A stretch of DNA of 64,000 nt from Muscardinus avellanarius (GCA_963383645.1 OY726565.1:36933529-36997528), one strand, 5' to 3'; positions 32,471 through 44,982 are shown, counted from the stretch's first letter. Notes: generated by a model not told the origin, from the sequence alone. Translations and numbers: made by a program.

Positions 32471-32920
32471 GGTGAAAGATTTGATGCTAATCAGAAGTGT
32501 GACCATTCTTTTGTGAAACTGTAAAGCAATACATAATATAAGGAATGCTTTTTATGAGGCCTCAGAAAATCTCTCCTTGGCAAAAACAGATTCCTCAGGT
32601 CACATTTCTATCCCTGCTTCCTCTTTGGGTAAAGTTCACACCTCAGGAAAACTATTTTTCGGGTTGAAAGACTTCTAGTTCCCTGTGCCTCTCTATGAAC
32701 TGAAAAGCAAGTGCACTTTGATTGACTAATGGATGCATAACTTGGAAGAACAGTGAGCTAAAATGGGACTTAGGTAATATTAAGGTGACACTGAGCAGTA
32801 TTCGAGCAAGAAGTACTTTTAGGCTTCAGCTTGAAGGAGACAAAAATATTAAATAGAAATATCTATTTCTCACAAAAGCCCCATCGAGGTTTCATTTATG
32901 GAGGTCAGTGGACATGCTCT
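32471..32920. other. Unassigned sequence
   Basis: No repeat or exon recognised. Confidence 0.3.
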
Positions 32921-32921
32921 A

Positions 32922-33172
32922 AAATCTATGGATCACAGCCAGGTGTGGTGGCACGCGCTTGTAATCCCAGCATTCGGGAGGCTGAGACCAGAGGATCGCG
33001 GTTCGTGGACAGCCTCAGCTACTTAGTGAGGCCCTCTGCAACTCAGTGAGACCCGGTTTCAAAATAAAGAATAAAAAAATAGGGCAGGGGGTGTAGCTCA
33101 GAGGTCGAATGCCCCTGGGTTCCATCCCCAGACCCGCAAATAAATAAATAAATAAATAAAATCTATGGATCA
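32922..33172 (+). repeat. Young B1-dID SINE with exact 15-bp TSD
   Basis: TSD 'aaatctatggatcac' is exact at 32922-32936 and 33158-33172. The element is complete: 7SL half ('gccaggtgtggtggcacgcg'), duplication ('agctacttagtgaggccctc' / 'gcaactcagtgagaccc'), ID half ('gggcagggggtgtagctcag') and (AAAT)n tail. The exact TSD and good consensus make it one of the youngest SINEs here. Confidence 0.92.
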
Positions 33173-33174
33173 CT

Positions 33175-34755
33175 TTAAAACAAATATAATCTTCTGGGAA
33201 AGGAAGGAAAAAACTTGATTTCTTTCTCCCCAAATCACCTCTTCTCCAATGTGACAACTTTCCTCAACTTTCATGGCCTTTCCTCTCTGTATGTTCTTAT
33301 GTCAAACCTCATCTGCTTACTGTGCTGGTGGCTATGTTCTCAAGCTAGATAGAACTTGTGTATATGGTATTAATCCCAAATACAAAAGATGATATATACA
33401 TATGTCTAAGGAATCCAAGTTAACTAAATATTTAGTCACTGATTGCAGCAGTACACCAGAGAGCATTGGTTCTCCAGGATGGCCAAAAATCTTAACACTT
33501 ATAAGCAAAGGCTCTGTATTGGATTATAATTACAGAAGACACTAGAGAAAGAGCTAGTCTTAAGAAAAAAATGAAATTAAACTTTCCATTTGGCCTTCCC
33601 ATTGTTGGACATTTCCACAACTTCATGACCTCTTTCTCCTACAGGGATTTCATGCTATTTTCTAATTTCCCAGATGCACAAATATATACACATAGCCCTA
33701 TCACAGCTCTCCTAAATGCTATGAAAATCTCTGTACATCTCCTCTTTAAACATGGCTTCTTTAACATCATTTAAGTGCTTTATGATTATTGCAATTCTCA
33801 TATAAATATGAGAGCTACCTCCATTAATATCTTGAATATTTACATTTACATATAACCCTAAAATTTCATCTAGCTATAGACTATTAAAGTCTAAGTGCAA
33901 AATATAGGTGATGATAAAAGAGATTGATGGGTGCATTTATGGAGACAGATAAGTAATTGCCAAAGCCAGAAATTAAGTGCATATGTGTCTGTGCATGTTT
34001 GCGTATGTTCTTAATTGGGGGAATGACCTTTAAATCACGTGATTTTGGAAAACCTCTTAGTCTATTATTTGTGAAACCAGCCATGAGATAAAGCAACTAT
34101 TTTCTCTCAAAGCTGAATAAAATATCAAACAGACAAGACCTTTGCAAAATGATTCTTGCACTTGTATCTTATGTCTTTTTTAACACCTTAGGTGAAAAGG
34201 ATTTCAGAAATTGGTTTACACTTTCAAATCGTTCATGATTGTAGCAATCCTTATTCTGAAAATTCTTCCTGATGTCTTTATTTCTATGACAGGTTCTCAG
34301 AAAAACCTATTCTTTCTACTTTCTAAAAAGGAGCTATTTATTTCAAGAAATTCTTTTTAGGGGCTCCCTTTCAACCTTATTCAATTGGGAAAGAGTTGTA
34401 GTAGTGAGGTAAATCTATGCATAATTACCACATTTAAGTTTATTATATAATATTTATATTTTATGTACTTCTAAAAATCAAGGAAATAAGTATAAACTCA
34501 GTTTTATGATGAAGGAAGGAAAGCATATGTACAATTTAGGTTGACGGAGCCAAATGTAATACATAACTAACAAACCATTGGTAGAAGAGTCTAATGCAAT
34601 TAAAATCAAGAATCATAGATCCTAATTCCACTGCTCATCACAGTAACTACACAACCACCACTCCAGACTTCATTTTCTTCCCAGGAGCACTAATATTTGC
34701 CCAGCCAGCCTCAAGAGGGCCATGCTAAGAATCAAATATGATATTATATTCTACA
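33175..34755. other. Unassigned sequence
   Basis: AT-rich DNA without recognised repeats or exons. Confidence 0.35.
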
Positions 34756-34759
34756 GTAT

Positions 34760-35000
34760 CATATTCAAAAGTCACATGTTTTCTCTCATATTAGAAAGAT
34801 AGAGAGAGAAAAAAGGAAAGAAAAAGGACCTCGTGGAAACAGGAGCGAGGACAGTAGAGTGGTGGGAGGGAATTGAGAGAAAGAGGAGTGGTGGGAGAAG
34901 GGAGCTACGGAAAAGAGCCAAATTGTACTATATGCAGAAATAACTGTTTCACTATGGCTATAATGTATCATTATAATGCACCAACAATGTTTTTAAAAAG
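34760..35000 (+). mobile_element. L1 3' UTR fragment
   Basis: 'tcacatgttttctctcatat', a purine-rich GGAGA-type stretch, then 'taatgtatcattataatgc' and 'accaacaatgttttt'. The purine-rich 3' UTR resembles the L1 at 46985-48050. Confidence 0.6.
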
Positions 35001-35100
35001 CACTATATTGTTATATTATTTCTATTTAGGCAAAAACTATTGGGAATTGTGTTTGGTTTTCAGGAAAGCAGAAGCTTCCAGCCTTTATTATTAAATTCCA

Positions 35101-35496
35101 GAACCAAGGCGAAGACAGGAGGATCCCAGGTTCAAAGCCAGCCTCAGCAACTTATCAAGGCCCTCAGAAATTAGTGAGACCCTGTTTAGAAAATAAAGTA
35201 GAGCTGGAAGTGGTGGCGCACGCTGGTAATCCCAGTACTTGGGAGGCTGAGACAGGAGGGTTGTGCAGGTTCAAAGCCAGCCTCAGCTATTTAGTGAGGC
35301 TCTCAGCAACTTAGTGAGATTCTGTTTCCAAATAAAATATTAAAAATAGGTATGGGAGTGTATTCTGGAGGTAGAAAGACCCTGGATTCCATCCCAATAC
35401 CAAATAATAATAATAATAGTTAAAAAAAATAAATAGAGTAGGAGGCATAACTCAGAGTTAGAAACCCCGCCACCCATTTAATCCCCAGTACAGGAA
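35101..35496 (+). repeat. Two nested B1-dID SINEs
   Basis: An outer, 5'-truncated SINE (35101-35200, 'aagacaggaggatcccagg') is interrupted after its 7SL half by a complete inner SINE (about 35203-35435, 'gctggaagtggtggcgcac' to 'cccaataccaaataat'). The outer ID half resumes at about 35440 ('taggaggcataactcagag'). Confidence 0.78.
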
Positions 35497-35551
35497 GGAA
35501 GGAAGAAAGGAAGGAAGGAAGGAAGGAAGGAAGGAAGGAAGGAAGGAAGGA
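35493..35551. repeat. (GGAA)n microsatellite
   Basis: About fourteen GGAA units at the tail of the outer SINE. Confidence 0.95.
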
Positions 35552-35682
35552 GTCAGAACTAAAGCTTTTTAGCAGCTTAAATTTTTTAACTGTCTAAAAA
35601 GAATACCAAATTGCAGGCATGGGGCAGAGCTTCTTGCTGATGGTATTACAAGTAAGTAATTGCTTCAGATCATGTATGTGTT

Positions 35683-35895
35683 CATGGGTTAAAGTGGCTC
35701 ACACCTATAATCACATTATTTGGGAGGCTGAGATGAAAAGATCATAGGCCAGCTTCCAAATTTTATCAAGACTCTAAGCAACTTATCAAGACCCTGTTTC
35801 AAAATAAAATAAAAGGGGCTAGGGGTCTAGTGCAAAGATAGATGCCCCTGGGCGTAATCCCAAATATCACACACACACACAAAAAAAAAAAACAC
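35683..35895 (+). repeat. Diverged B1-dID SINE
   Basis: 'cacctataatcacattattt', 'tgggaggctgagatgaaaag', ID half 'gggctaggggtctagtgcaa', tail (AC)n then A-run. Confidence 0.72.
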
Positions 35896-36099
35896 AAAAA
35901 TATAAGTTTTGAAATGCTTTTGAGGTCAATAGGAGGCAACTCGAAGTTGAGAACACTAACCAAAGCTTGCCACGCAGAAGGCACGAGAGGCAGAGCTGGC
36001 TCAGGGGCCTAACAGCCCAACCCTCTCCCTCTGTGACTTGAAACTTTTGTCATAACTCCAGGCTTTGAATGCCCTAAGCAGTTGACTCCAAACTCATTT

Positions 36100-36492
36100 A
36101 ACTCTTTTTTTAAATTTTTTATTGGTGCATTATAGTCATACATCTTAATGAAGTACAAGATGGTAGAGGCATACATGCACACATCGCCCAGTTAGCCCTT
36201 ACCCAGTTCCCACCCCATTTCCTCCCCACTTCCTCCTTCTCATGTTTGGCTTAGTGATTGACTTTTATATACTTGTGAATGTACATTAGAGAAGTTCCCT
36301 CTCCCCCCTCCCATCCCCCTCAGTTTGGTCTCCTTATTTGCTCATCGATAGTTTCTCCTTCAGCTAGAGTTCCTCCTATGACTTTATTTTCTCTCTAGCT
36401 TCCACATATTAAGGAGAACATCCAATTTCTTATTTTTTGTGACTGGCTAATCTCACTTAGCATAATATACTTCAGTTCCATCCAAACTCTTT
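36100..36492 (-). mobile_element. L1 3' end, antisense, with TSD
   Basis: TSD 'aactcttt' at 36100-36107 and 36485-36492. The reversed 3' UTR includes 'attggtgcattatagtcat', 'ccttctcatgtttggctta' and 'ttgtgactggctaatctcac'. It interrupts an older plus-strand L1 segment. Confidence 0.8.
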
Positions 36493-36925
36493 GTGACATT
36501 AAGTCACACATAAGTCCCAATAAAATAATACTGGGAGAATTCAACACCCCTCTCACATTGCTGACAGATCTTCTAGATAAAAGGTCAGTAAAGATGCCTC
36601 AGACCTAAAGAACACCATCAACCAAATGGACCTGTGAAACACATAAAGAATATTCCACCCAACTACAGCAGAGTTCACATTTTTCTCAGCTGCTCATGGA
36701 ACCTTCTCCAAAATAGATCATATCCTGGGCCACAAAGTGAGCACTAGCAAATTAAAAAAGTGTGCATACTTCCCTGTGTCTTTTTAGACCACAATGGACT
36801 GAAACTAGAAATCAATCATAAGAATACCCAGAGAAACCACGTAACCATAAGAAGAACCAGAGAAATCACATAAACATGTAGAGAATGAACACCACACTGC
36901 TGAATGAAGAGTAGGTCATTTCACC
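36493..36925 (+). repeat. L1 ORF2 fragment (EN/linker region), plus strand
   Basis: 'atactgggagaattcaacac', 'tggaaccttctccaaaatag', 'atcctgggccacaaagtgag', 'gaccacaatggactgaaact' and 'ctagaaatcaatcataag' are ORF2 phrases from the endonuclease C-terminal region. Decayed, with stops in all frames. Confidence 0.75.
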
Positions 36926-37815
36926 TTGTCATTCCACTGCATGGAAGTTCCAGCATCTTCTCACTGACCATAAGATGAGGTCCATGTGGCTTATGGAGCC
37001 TGAGAAGGGTCATTGTACTTCAAATACAATACTCAACACTCCACTTCAAGTCTCCATGACCACATCATCTCCTGATGGCCCCAAGCACCCATATACTGGC
37101 ATACAGTCATGTCATTTCCTCCTTGGCCCCACGCACAATCCTTTTCTCTACATTCAAATGCTACCCATCCTGAAATTCGACTGTAAAGATCTGCCTTCTT
37201 TGACATATTCTTCCATCTATTTCAAGCCCGTGTCATCTACCAATACTTAAAGAACTGCAACTCTTGTTTTTTTTGCCTTTTGTTACTATCTGATTGTTTT
37301 GTAAATATCTCTACATATAAATTATAAGCTCCTAACAAAGGAAGGAACCAAAAAGTAGGGACAGCTTCCAGAACCATAATATGAAAAAGCAATCAACAAA
37401 ATATGAAGGTTTAAGTGTTAATACTGCCATCCTCACAACCCTCAACAATTTCTCAGTGGTTTTTTTTTTAGGGTGAATGATAATTTAGTCCTATAAGCTA
37501 TGGAAGAGTGTGAGATTGAGTTTCTATCTTCCAATGATATATTTTGTATAATTTAGTCTATGCTTTCTTGAAAATGCAATAAGCATCAGAACAGAAAGAC
37601 CAATTGTTCCCATTAAGACTGTCACTTGCTATATAAGCACATCACTTAAAAACAAAAAACACAGTGAAGACTATTAAATTTAATTAATATCAAGTATAGG
37701 TAATAATATTTCTGGACATTTCTAGCTATTTGTCATTTATTTTTTCTGCTTGAGTAATCGTTTTTATTGAAAGTCAAGAAGAAATGAGACAAAGGCCCTG
37801 TTGGGCTCCCGAAAC
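36926..37815. other. Possible L2-like relic, otherwise unassigned
   Basis: 36930-37330 has phrases such as 'tacccatcctgaaattcg' and 'aaattataagctccta' that recall L2/MIR-age repeats. The rest is unassigned. Confidence 0.3.
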
Positions 37816-38490
37816 TGTTACAATGAGGTGTAGAGGCAGGTTCTTGTTCTGAGTTATGTATAGAAAACGCTAGCCTGAACTCTTGCTGGAAGATTTAAAC
37901 AATTTTATTATTACAAAGACAAAAAGATAGGACAGAGTTAATAAAGCCCTATACCAGAGATAGTATGGGGGGAGGGTGACTTGAAAAGAAGTCACTGAAA
38001 GTTTTTGTATCCAGAGCATTTTATAGCTACATAGTCCTTCATCTTGCTCTACTAAGTAATCTTCTGACCTAGGTAAAAGTTGGCCCATTAACTGTGCAGG
38101 CCCCTTTTTATGATTATAGGGATTATGATTATGGGGATTTCTAGCTCAGCCAAAAAAAAAAAAAAAAAAACCTTCCTGCCTTACTGCAGGTGTAAGCCTA
38201 GGGTTCTTTGTTAGGACCAGAATGATTAACAAGGTCAGAGGCCATGTGGTATCTGCCCCCCTTTTACAGAGGCCAGTACCCTCCTCCCACACTCTGCCCC
38301 CTCCTCCTGCACTCTTGGGGAATTCTTAGCTCTTCTTCTAGATGTCATTTATTATGTAAACCAATTGTTAGAATATTAAGGCCCTCAGTCCCAGCTCTTC
38401 TATCTACTTGCTAATTACTTTTAATGAGGGGACTCTGAATTATAACAGATGCCTGAATTGCCTGGCAATAACCAGGCCCTGCTTTTTACA
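37816..38490 (-). repeat. Probable retroviral LTR, antisense
   Basis: On the minus strand a 675-bp block starts TG (38490) and ends CA (37816). A TATAAAA box lies at 38025-38019 and an AATAAAA signal at 37909-37903, spaced as U3-R-U5 of a gammaretrovirus-like (ERV1) LTR. A run of A residues (38152-38170 on plus) interrupts U3. No clear TSD is seen. Family not named. Confidence 0.55.
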
Positions 38491-38494
38491 TTTT

Positions 38495-38730
38495 GAAATC
38501 AATTTTCAATACTACCAAATTCATTTTCCAATACATTAATACCAAAGTCATTATCCAGTACTGGCACATTAATACCAGAAGCTAATTTCAAATACATTTT
38601 GAAGCCATTTCCCAATACTGGTACAAGTTTCACCAAATTTTAACTGTTCCTCTGGACCACTTCCCAGTCTCAGTGCTAGTCACATTTTTGATGGTTGTGA
38701 ATTTACCAGTACCAAATTCAGACCTCTTTA
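38495..38730 (-). repeat. Short-period degenerate repeat beside the LTR
   Basis: 'acattaatacca' occurs at 38533-38544 and 38566-38577, and related strings ('ccaatactgg', 'ccagtactgg', 'ccagtacc') recur through the block. On the minus strand this resembles MaLR/ERVL internal sequence ('tggtactgg...gggaagtgg'). It may be ERV internal sequence abutting the LTR or a separate relic. Confidence 0.4.
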
Positions 38731-39720
38731 ATAATAAAATAAATATATGTAGAGCTTAATTATGTTTCTCAACTGTGCTTCTCCAGCCTTTCTGAAGAAA
38801 AGTATTATCAAATGCAATGGGATTAAAACTCAAGATATAAATATTCTGGATCTATGTCTATCACTTAGCTAAGGCATTTCACATCATTTATATGTATATT
38901 TTTCCACAACTTAGTATATTTTTAGTCCTTATCTTTTGGAGCAGATTGGAGGTTAACAACTCTGGTGAGACACGCCAAAGATTAGTGTTAAGAGAGCCAA
39001 TCTTTGGAGTTAATGGTAAGAGCTTATAAAAACAGCTGTAATATACTTGGTGTTGAGGCCAAGTTAATTATTAGAAAAGAGCACTGAGACAGGAGTAGAA
39101 ACCTCAAGGCAGATACAAAATCAGAAACTTTAAAAAGTAGCCAGAATATACAGATGCATCACAAAGAAATCTGTACAAAAGCTGATGCAGGTGGAATATT
39201 TCTATGCCTAAGTTGCACTTTCATCATAAGCTGAGCTTTTTAGAAGTTGTGGAAGTAAGCTTGACTTCACCCCTCTGAGGCCTGTGAGACTGCACCACCC
39301 ACAGCGCTCTAGATTCATGTGAGACAAGCATGTGCCTAAAGGTTCCCTTGCCAGGCTCCCTCCTCCACCTGACCCTGGTCTCAGGTTCTCACATTCACAT
39401 TTATTCAGATTTGGAGATTCACCTGGTAGTCTGGGCTCCAAGTCTGCTTTGGTAACCTGTTAACACCCTGTGTTCAGCCCTTTTCTTTCAGTATGAAGAT
39501 GAACGCCTCAAAGAATATATTCTCTTCTCTGCCTCATGTAGCAGAACCCAGCTTCACATTCATGAAAATCACTATTACAAAAGAATAATGCAACTAGCAC
39601 GCCTCATGGAATGAAGAAGCCACTGCATTGTGCAACATCAGACCATGAGTTTTGAAGGACTTTCAATTCTTACCAATAGTAAAATTTAAAAAAATAATCT
39701 GTTAAGAATACAAAACAGTG
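38731..39720. other. Unassigned sequence
   Basis: No repeat or exon recognised. Confidence 0.3.
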
Positions 39721-39949
39721 TCCTCTTATGGTTTAGATTTAAAAAAAAATGTTCCTTGAATGAACGTATGCATGATGTGATCAGTTGATGTGACCAAATC
39801 TTGAGATCTTGAGAGTAGTAATTTTATCAGTGGATAAATTCATTGTGATGGATTTACTGATTGGTAACTTAAACAGGTGGGTGTGTTGGAGAAGGTGTGT
39901 CATTAAAGGTGTAGCCTTCCTGACTGTGCTGTGTCCTTGAATTCCTTTG

Positions 39950-40020
<71 letters not shown>

Positions 40021-40240
40021 TCTCTCTCTCTCCCTCTCTCTCTCTCTCTCCCTCTCCCTCTCCCTCTCCCTCTCCCTCTCCCTCTTTCTGCTTCTCACCA
40101 CAGTGCCCTGAGCTCCATGGATATAACCTGGCCTGATGAGAACTGAACTGAAAATTCCAGAATGTAAGTAAATAATTTTTTCTCTAAATTTTGGCAGTTA
40201 GTCATTTTGGATTCTAGCAATGAGAATGCTCACTGGAACA
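39721..40240 (+). repeat. MaLR-type LTR with CT expansion
   Basis: 'ttatggtttagatttaaaaa', 'ttactgattggtaacttaaa', then a CT tract, 'gtgccctgagctccatgg' and 'tctagcaatgagaatgctc'. It parallels the LTRs at 44723 and 58051. Confidence 0.65.
39950..40087. repeat. (CT)n / (CCCTCT)n tract
   Basis: About 140 bases of nearly pure pyrimidine: CT dinucleotides passing into CCCTCT units, inside the MaLR LTR. It creates long spurious Arg/Glu and Leu/Ser open frames on the two strands. Confidence 0.97.
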
Positions 40241-42175
40241 TTTCTTTAAGAACAAATGCTTGTGATTCCACCCAGCCCTAACTCAGTTTCTGTCATGGAT
40301 TCCCTCCAAGAAATCCCCTCAGCTTGATCCACTTGGCCTTGTGAGTAGGATCCATATTGTTTCTTTCAGCAATTCTGCTTTATAATATTTCTTTTAAGTG
40401 TAAATTTGCCCCTGATTTTATTTTCTCACCAGGATTAGGGCTGTTTTGGTTTTGTATGAGTTAATGCATCTTTTTCCTTTTCTTTACCCATCTCCCAGGG
40501 GAGATAAATGAAATATTGCTTATTCATAACATAGTGAATCTACAATAAAGTTTTGAGAGATTAAAGATCATTATATGATGTGTAATCTCATTTTGTATAA
40601 CATAGTTACCTAATATCATATAAAATACAATAGAAAAGATTTTATTTTGTGTCTTGCAATTGTGTGAAGTAAATTGAACTCCACTCTACAAATTCAACAG
40701 TTTAGATAATGAACATGCATATAACCAGATTCACAGATAGCTTCCTCTTTTTCCTAAGTCTCTTTTCTTAATCAGGAAATTTCTCCATCTCATGTTTATA
40801 TTAAATCTTATATAGTCTTCAAATTTTAACAGAAGTGTTATATCCCAAAAGAAGCCTTCCTAGCACCACCAAACTTTTCTCATCTCCTGCTGTCTCTACG
40901 GGTCTTTGTTCCTGTGTTGCCTTCTGTGCTTCATAATAAAAACCCAAACCTCCTCCCACAAAAACATATCTGTTCTACCACTCTTTTCCTCAAAGCCCTG
41001 CAGGTAGCCAAACATAATACAATGAAACCAGATGTTTCATCTAGATCAGAGTCAATCCATCACTAATGAGCACTGTAGATATGATGTTACATTGAATGAG
41101 CTCATCAGCAAACTTCATTGTTTTAAACAAATGCATTTATGATGGGAATTTTATACAAATTATATGTAATTGTAAAAGACACACAAGGGGATATGTTAGG
41201 GTAAAAGACAACTTCCTAACTTCTTAAATAGACCATTCAGAGATGTTATCAATAGCAACAATACTTTACAAAATAATCTTAGTTTACAAAAGCTGGACTC
41301 TGAAATTCAGCTCCAAGCAAGAATCAAGATAAATGTGGAGTTCAGAAAACCTATTCTCTTTCAAATTTTCTATTTGACTTTTTCAACTTGTTACTACTGT
41401 TTATTCATCCTTAGAATGTCAGCGCTCTACTTCACCTCATTGAATTGACCAGGGCTTAACCTTATATGTGAAATGTTTCTTAAGAGATTATAGAAGTCTC
41501 ATAAGTATTAAAATAGTTTCTTCATTTCCTTTATACTTAGACATGATGTGAATCCATGTCCTTCCACACAGTGCCTCCTGAAATAAGCTTGATCTCTGTC
41601 AATTTCAATTAGTTTCATGTGGACAAAAAAAAAGTCTGTGTGTGTGAATGTGTGAGTTCCCTAACCACAGACCTTCTTCCTACTAAAATACATCATTTAT
41701 AAAAGGCAAAGCAAACCAGGTCACAATATGTATAGCCAAACCCACCCCACTCTATATGAAATGGCCATCCAGGCATTTTCATAGACATATGTCAAAATAA
41801 AATAAAATATTTAGCACTACAGCTAGTTTCACAAGTTCCTTTCAATCTTTTCTAAGGTTTAAATCCTAAATAAAAGTGCAGTGTGATTTTTTTCCTACCT
41901 AAAAAAGTTTTTTGACTTTTTTGGTGATCTCATTTTCATAGTCTCATGATTAAAATTCTATAAGCACATATAAGGAATATTAGAAAAGCATAAATAAATC
42001 AACATGATTTATGGTAAGTATAAAATCATTTATGCCATCCCAAAGCTGCTTCTAATTAGCAGCAGAGATTTGAGTGAATGACATCTAGGGGCTTAAAGTA
42101 ATTAACACCAAAGCAGAGTATTTATCCTAAATATTTTTATGGTGATAAGAACACTTATCATGAGATCTACCTTCT
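40241..42175. other. Unassigned sequence, possible L2 fragment
   Basis: 40840-40960 ('agaagccttcctagcaccac') may be an L2 fragment. Otherwise no exon or repeat was recognised. Confidence 0.3.
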
Positions 42176-42249
42176 TAATGTTTTTTTAAGTGGCAGATAC
42201 AATATTTTTAGATAGAGACACGCTGTTATTCAGCAGATCTCCAGAACTT

Positions 42250-42378
42250 AAATAACTGAATTTTTTTTTAAGGGTCTCACTAATTTGCTGAAGGTCTTTG
42301 CTGGCCTCGATTCTCCAGTCTCAGCCCCCCAAGCGCTAGGATTACAGGCATGTGCCACCACACCAAACCATAACTGAA
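42250..42378 (-). repeat. 7SL-only SINE, antisense, inside L1M
   Basis: TSD 'ataactgaa' on both sides; 'gattctccagtctcagccc' and 'aagcgctaggattacaggc' mark a 7SL half; no ID half is present. Confidence 0.7.
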
Positions 42379-42689
42379 ACTTTATGCCACTTGAAAAGCA
42401 ATTTTCAATTCCCCTTCTCCCATCTTCTGGCAACCACCATACTATTCTGTTTCTATGAATTTGACAGTTATATATACATCATATTAGTGGAATCAAAGTG
42501 TTTTTCCTGTTACTGACTTATTTTACAAACTATGATGTCCTCTACACTTCTCTGTATTGTCTCACATGACAGAATTTCCTCCTTTATTAAAGCTAAATAG
42601 TAGTATGTGTATACCACATTTGCTTAGCCCATTCATTTGTTGATGGACATCTACAACTGAATGATTGTGTGTAATGCTGCAATGAATAT

Positions 42690-43005
42690 GAAAATGCGAA
42701 GGAGGCGTGGTGGCACACCCTTGTAATCCCAGCATTCGGGAGGCTGAGACCTGAGGATCATGGTTCGCAGACAGCCTCAGCTACTTAGTGAGGCCCTTTG
42801 CAACTCAGTGAGACCCTGTTTCAAAATAAAGAATAAAAAATAGGGCAGGGGGTGTAGCACAGAGGTCTAAGGCACTTGGATTCCATCCCCAGACCTGCAA
42901 AAAAAAAAAAAAAAAAAATAGGGCAGGGGATATAGCTCAGAGGTTGAATACCCCTGGGTTCCATCCCCAGACCCACACTCACACAAAAAAGAAAGAAAAT
43001 GCGAA
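42690..43005 (+). repeat. Trimeric SINE (7SL-ID-ID) with exact TSD
   Basis: TSD 'gaaaatgcgaa' at 42690-42700 and 42995-43005. A complete B1-dID unit (42701-42899) is followed, after an A run, by a second ID half ('gggcaggggatatagctcag' to 'ccatccccagaccc', about 42920-42973). A single TSD pair encloses all three parts. Confidence 0.85.
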
Positions 43006-43082
43006 AATCTTCCCAAAGATCCTGATATCTCTATTTCTGAGTAAATACCCAAATGTGGAATTGTTGGCTCAGATGACAGTTC

Positions 43083-44394
43083 AATTTTTAATTTTTATTT
43101 GGGTACATAATAATTATACATCATATTGGGATATAAAGAGAGAGAAACATACATGCATATCATTTTGGGAGCACTTCCCTTCTGAGTCCGGCCACCTCCC
43201 TCTTCCCCCCGTCCGTACATGTCTTTGAGATTGAAACTGTTCATTTTGTATTCATAACATTATTTTGACTGTTACACTCTTCACATATTTGTCCTTCCTC
43301 CTCCCTTCCCTGAACCTTTCAATCATTCCATTGGAGTCTCTGCTCTTCTACTTGGTATTACCCTTATTTCCTAATTTCTCTCTAGCTTCCACATGTAAGA
43401 GAAAACACATTTATTCATTTGGGGGAGATTGGCTAATCTTGCTTAGCATAATATTCTCAAATTCCATTCATTTTTCTGAAGATAATATGATTTTGTTCTC
43501 TTTTATGACTTAACATAAATAAGTTGTATTTATATACCATAGTTTTGTGATCCATTCAACTACAATGGAAACCTAGGCTGGTTCCATAATTTGGCTATTG
43601 TAAATTGTTCTGTTTTTAATATGCATATGCAAATACCTCTAAAATATTCTGATTTCAATGCCCAGGAGTGCTATTGTTGGGTCATAGTGTAGTTCCATTC
43701 CAAATTTTCTGAGAAACCACCATGGTGATCTCCATAGAGATACAACATGGCTGTACTAGTTTTCAGTCCCATCAACAATGTATTAGAGTTCCTATTTCCC
43801 CACATCCTCATCAGCATTTATTACTGTTTGTGATCTTAATGATAACTGTTCTAACTGGAGTTAGATTAGTGTGATTTTTATTTGCATTTCCCTGATTGGT
43901 AAAGATGTTGAGCATTTTTTAAATATATTTATTGGCCATTTCTTCTTTTGTATTTCTTCTTTTGAGAAGTGTCTATTTGGATCAGTTTCCCATTTTTTAT
44001 TGGATTATTTGGGTTTTTAGCATTAAGTTTTTTTAAGTTTTTTGTATATTCTAGATATTAGGCCTTTATCAGAGGGGTATTTGGTGGAAATCTTCTCCTA
44101 TTCTGTAGAAGACTCTTGATGCTTCATTTGTTGCATAGAAGCTTTTTATTTTGATGTCATCCCATTCATTAATTCTTGTTTTAATTTCCTGAGATTTTGG
44201 GGTCTCATGGAGAAAGTTTCTTCCAATACCTATATGTAGGAGTGTTGGTCTTATGCCCTATTTTAGAAGTTTCAAAATTTTTTATCTAATTTCTAGGTCT
44301 TTGATCCATCTTGAGTTGACTATTGTGCAGGGTGAGTGGTTGGGGTTTAGATTCATTCTTCTTCATATGGATAACCAGTTTTCCAAATATCATT
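43083..44394 (-). mobile_element. 5'-truncated L1, antisense, inside older L1M
   Basis: Starts with reversed 3' UTR ('tacataataattatacatc') and runs through ORF2 C-terminal text ('ttggctaatcttgcttagc', 'gttgagcattttttaaat', 'ttgatccatcttgagttgac'). The older L1M reads on at both sides ('aatttttaatttt' / 'gaattttgaggaacc'). Confidence 0.8.
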
Positions 44395-44722
44395 TGAATT
44401 TTGAGGAACCTTCATATTATTTTCCATAATGGCTGCATCATTTTACACTCCCATCAAGTGTACAAGTGTTACAATTTCTTCTTATCCTCTTCAGCACTTG
44501 TTACTTCAGTTTCATATCCTCTTCAACACTTCAGAAGACTCAAAAATCTGATTTTTTGAGTCATTCTTAATAGGTATGAGATGATATCTTATAGTGATTT
44601 TAATTTGTATTTCCATGATGATTAATATATTGAGCATCTCATCATATGCCTATTCGCTCTTTCTTTTTCTTTTTTGGAGAAATGTCTGTTCAAGTCCTTT
44701 GCCTATTTTTTAAATCACATTA

Positions 44723-44932
44723 TGTAATGGTTTGGATTTAGAATGTCCCCCAAGAGTAGGCAGTCTTGTTGGAGATGGAGCTTGGCTGAGGAGGGGTCCC
44801 TGAGGGATGTGGCCTTGGAAATTACACATCGTTCTTCCTCCTCTTCCTTCCCCTTCCTCTCCTCTCCTCTCCTCTCCTCTCCTCTCCTCTCCTCTCCTCT
44901 CCTCTCCTCTCCTCTCCTCTCCTCTCCTCTTT

Positions 44933-44982
<50 letters not shown>

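Noticed and set aside
35493..35551. CRISPR-like regular array
   Set aside because: Only simple tandem units without spacers; no CRISPR array or cas gene is present anywhere.
36100..36925. A single twin-primed L1 spanning both segments
   Set aside because: The antisense 3' end has its own TSD ('aactcttt') ending at 36492, before the plus-strand ORF2 text, so these are two events.
39781..40146. Long Arg/Glu-rich and Leu/Ser-rich open frames
   Set aside because: They are translations of the CT/GA microsatellite in both strands.
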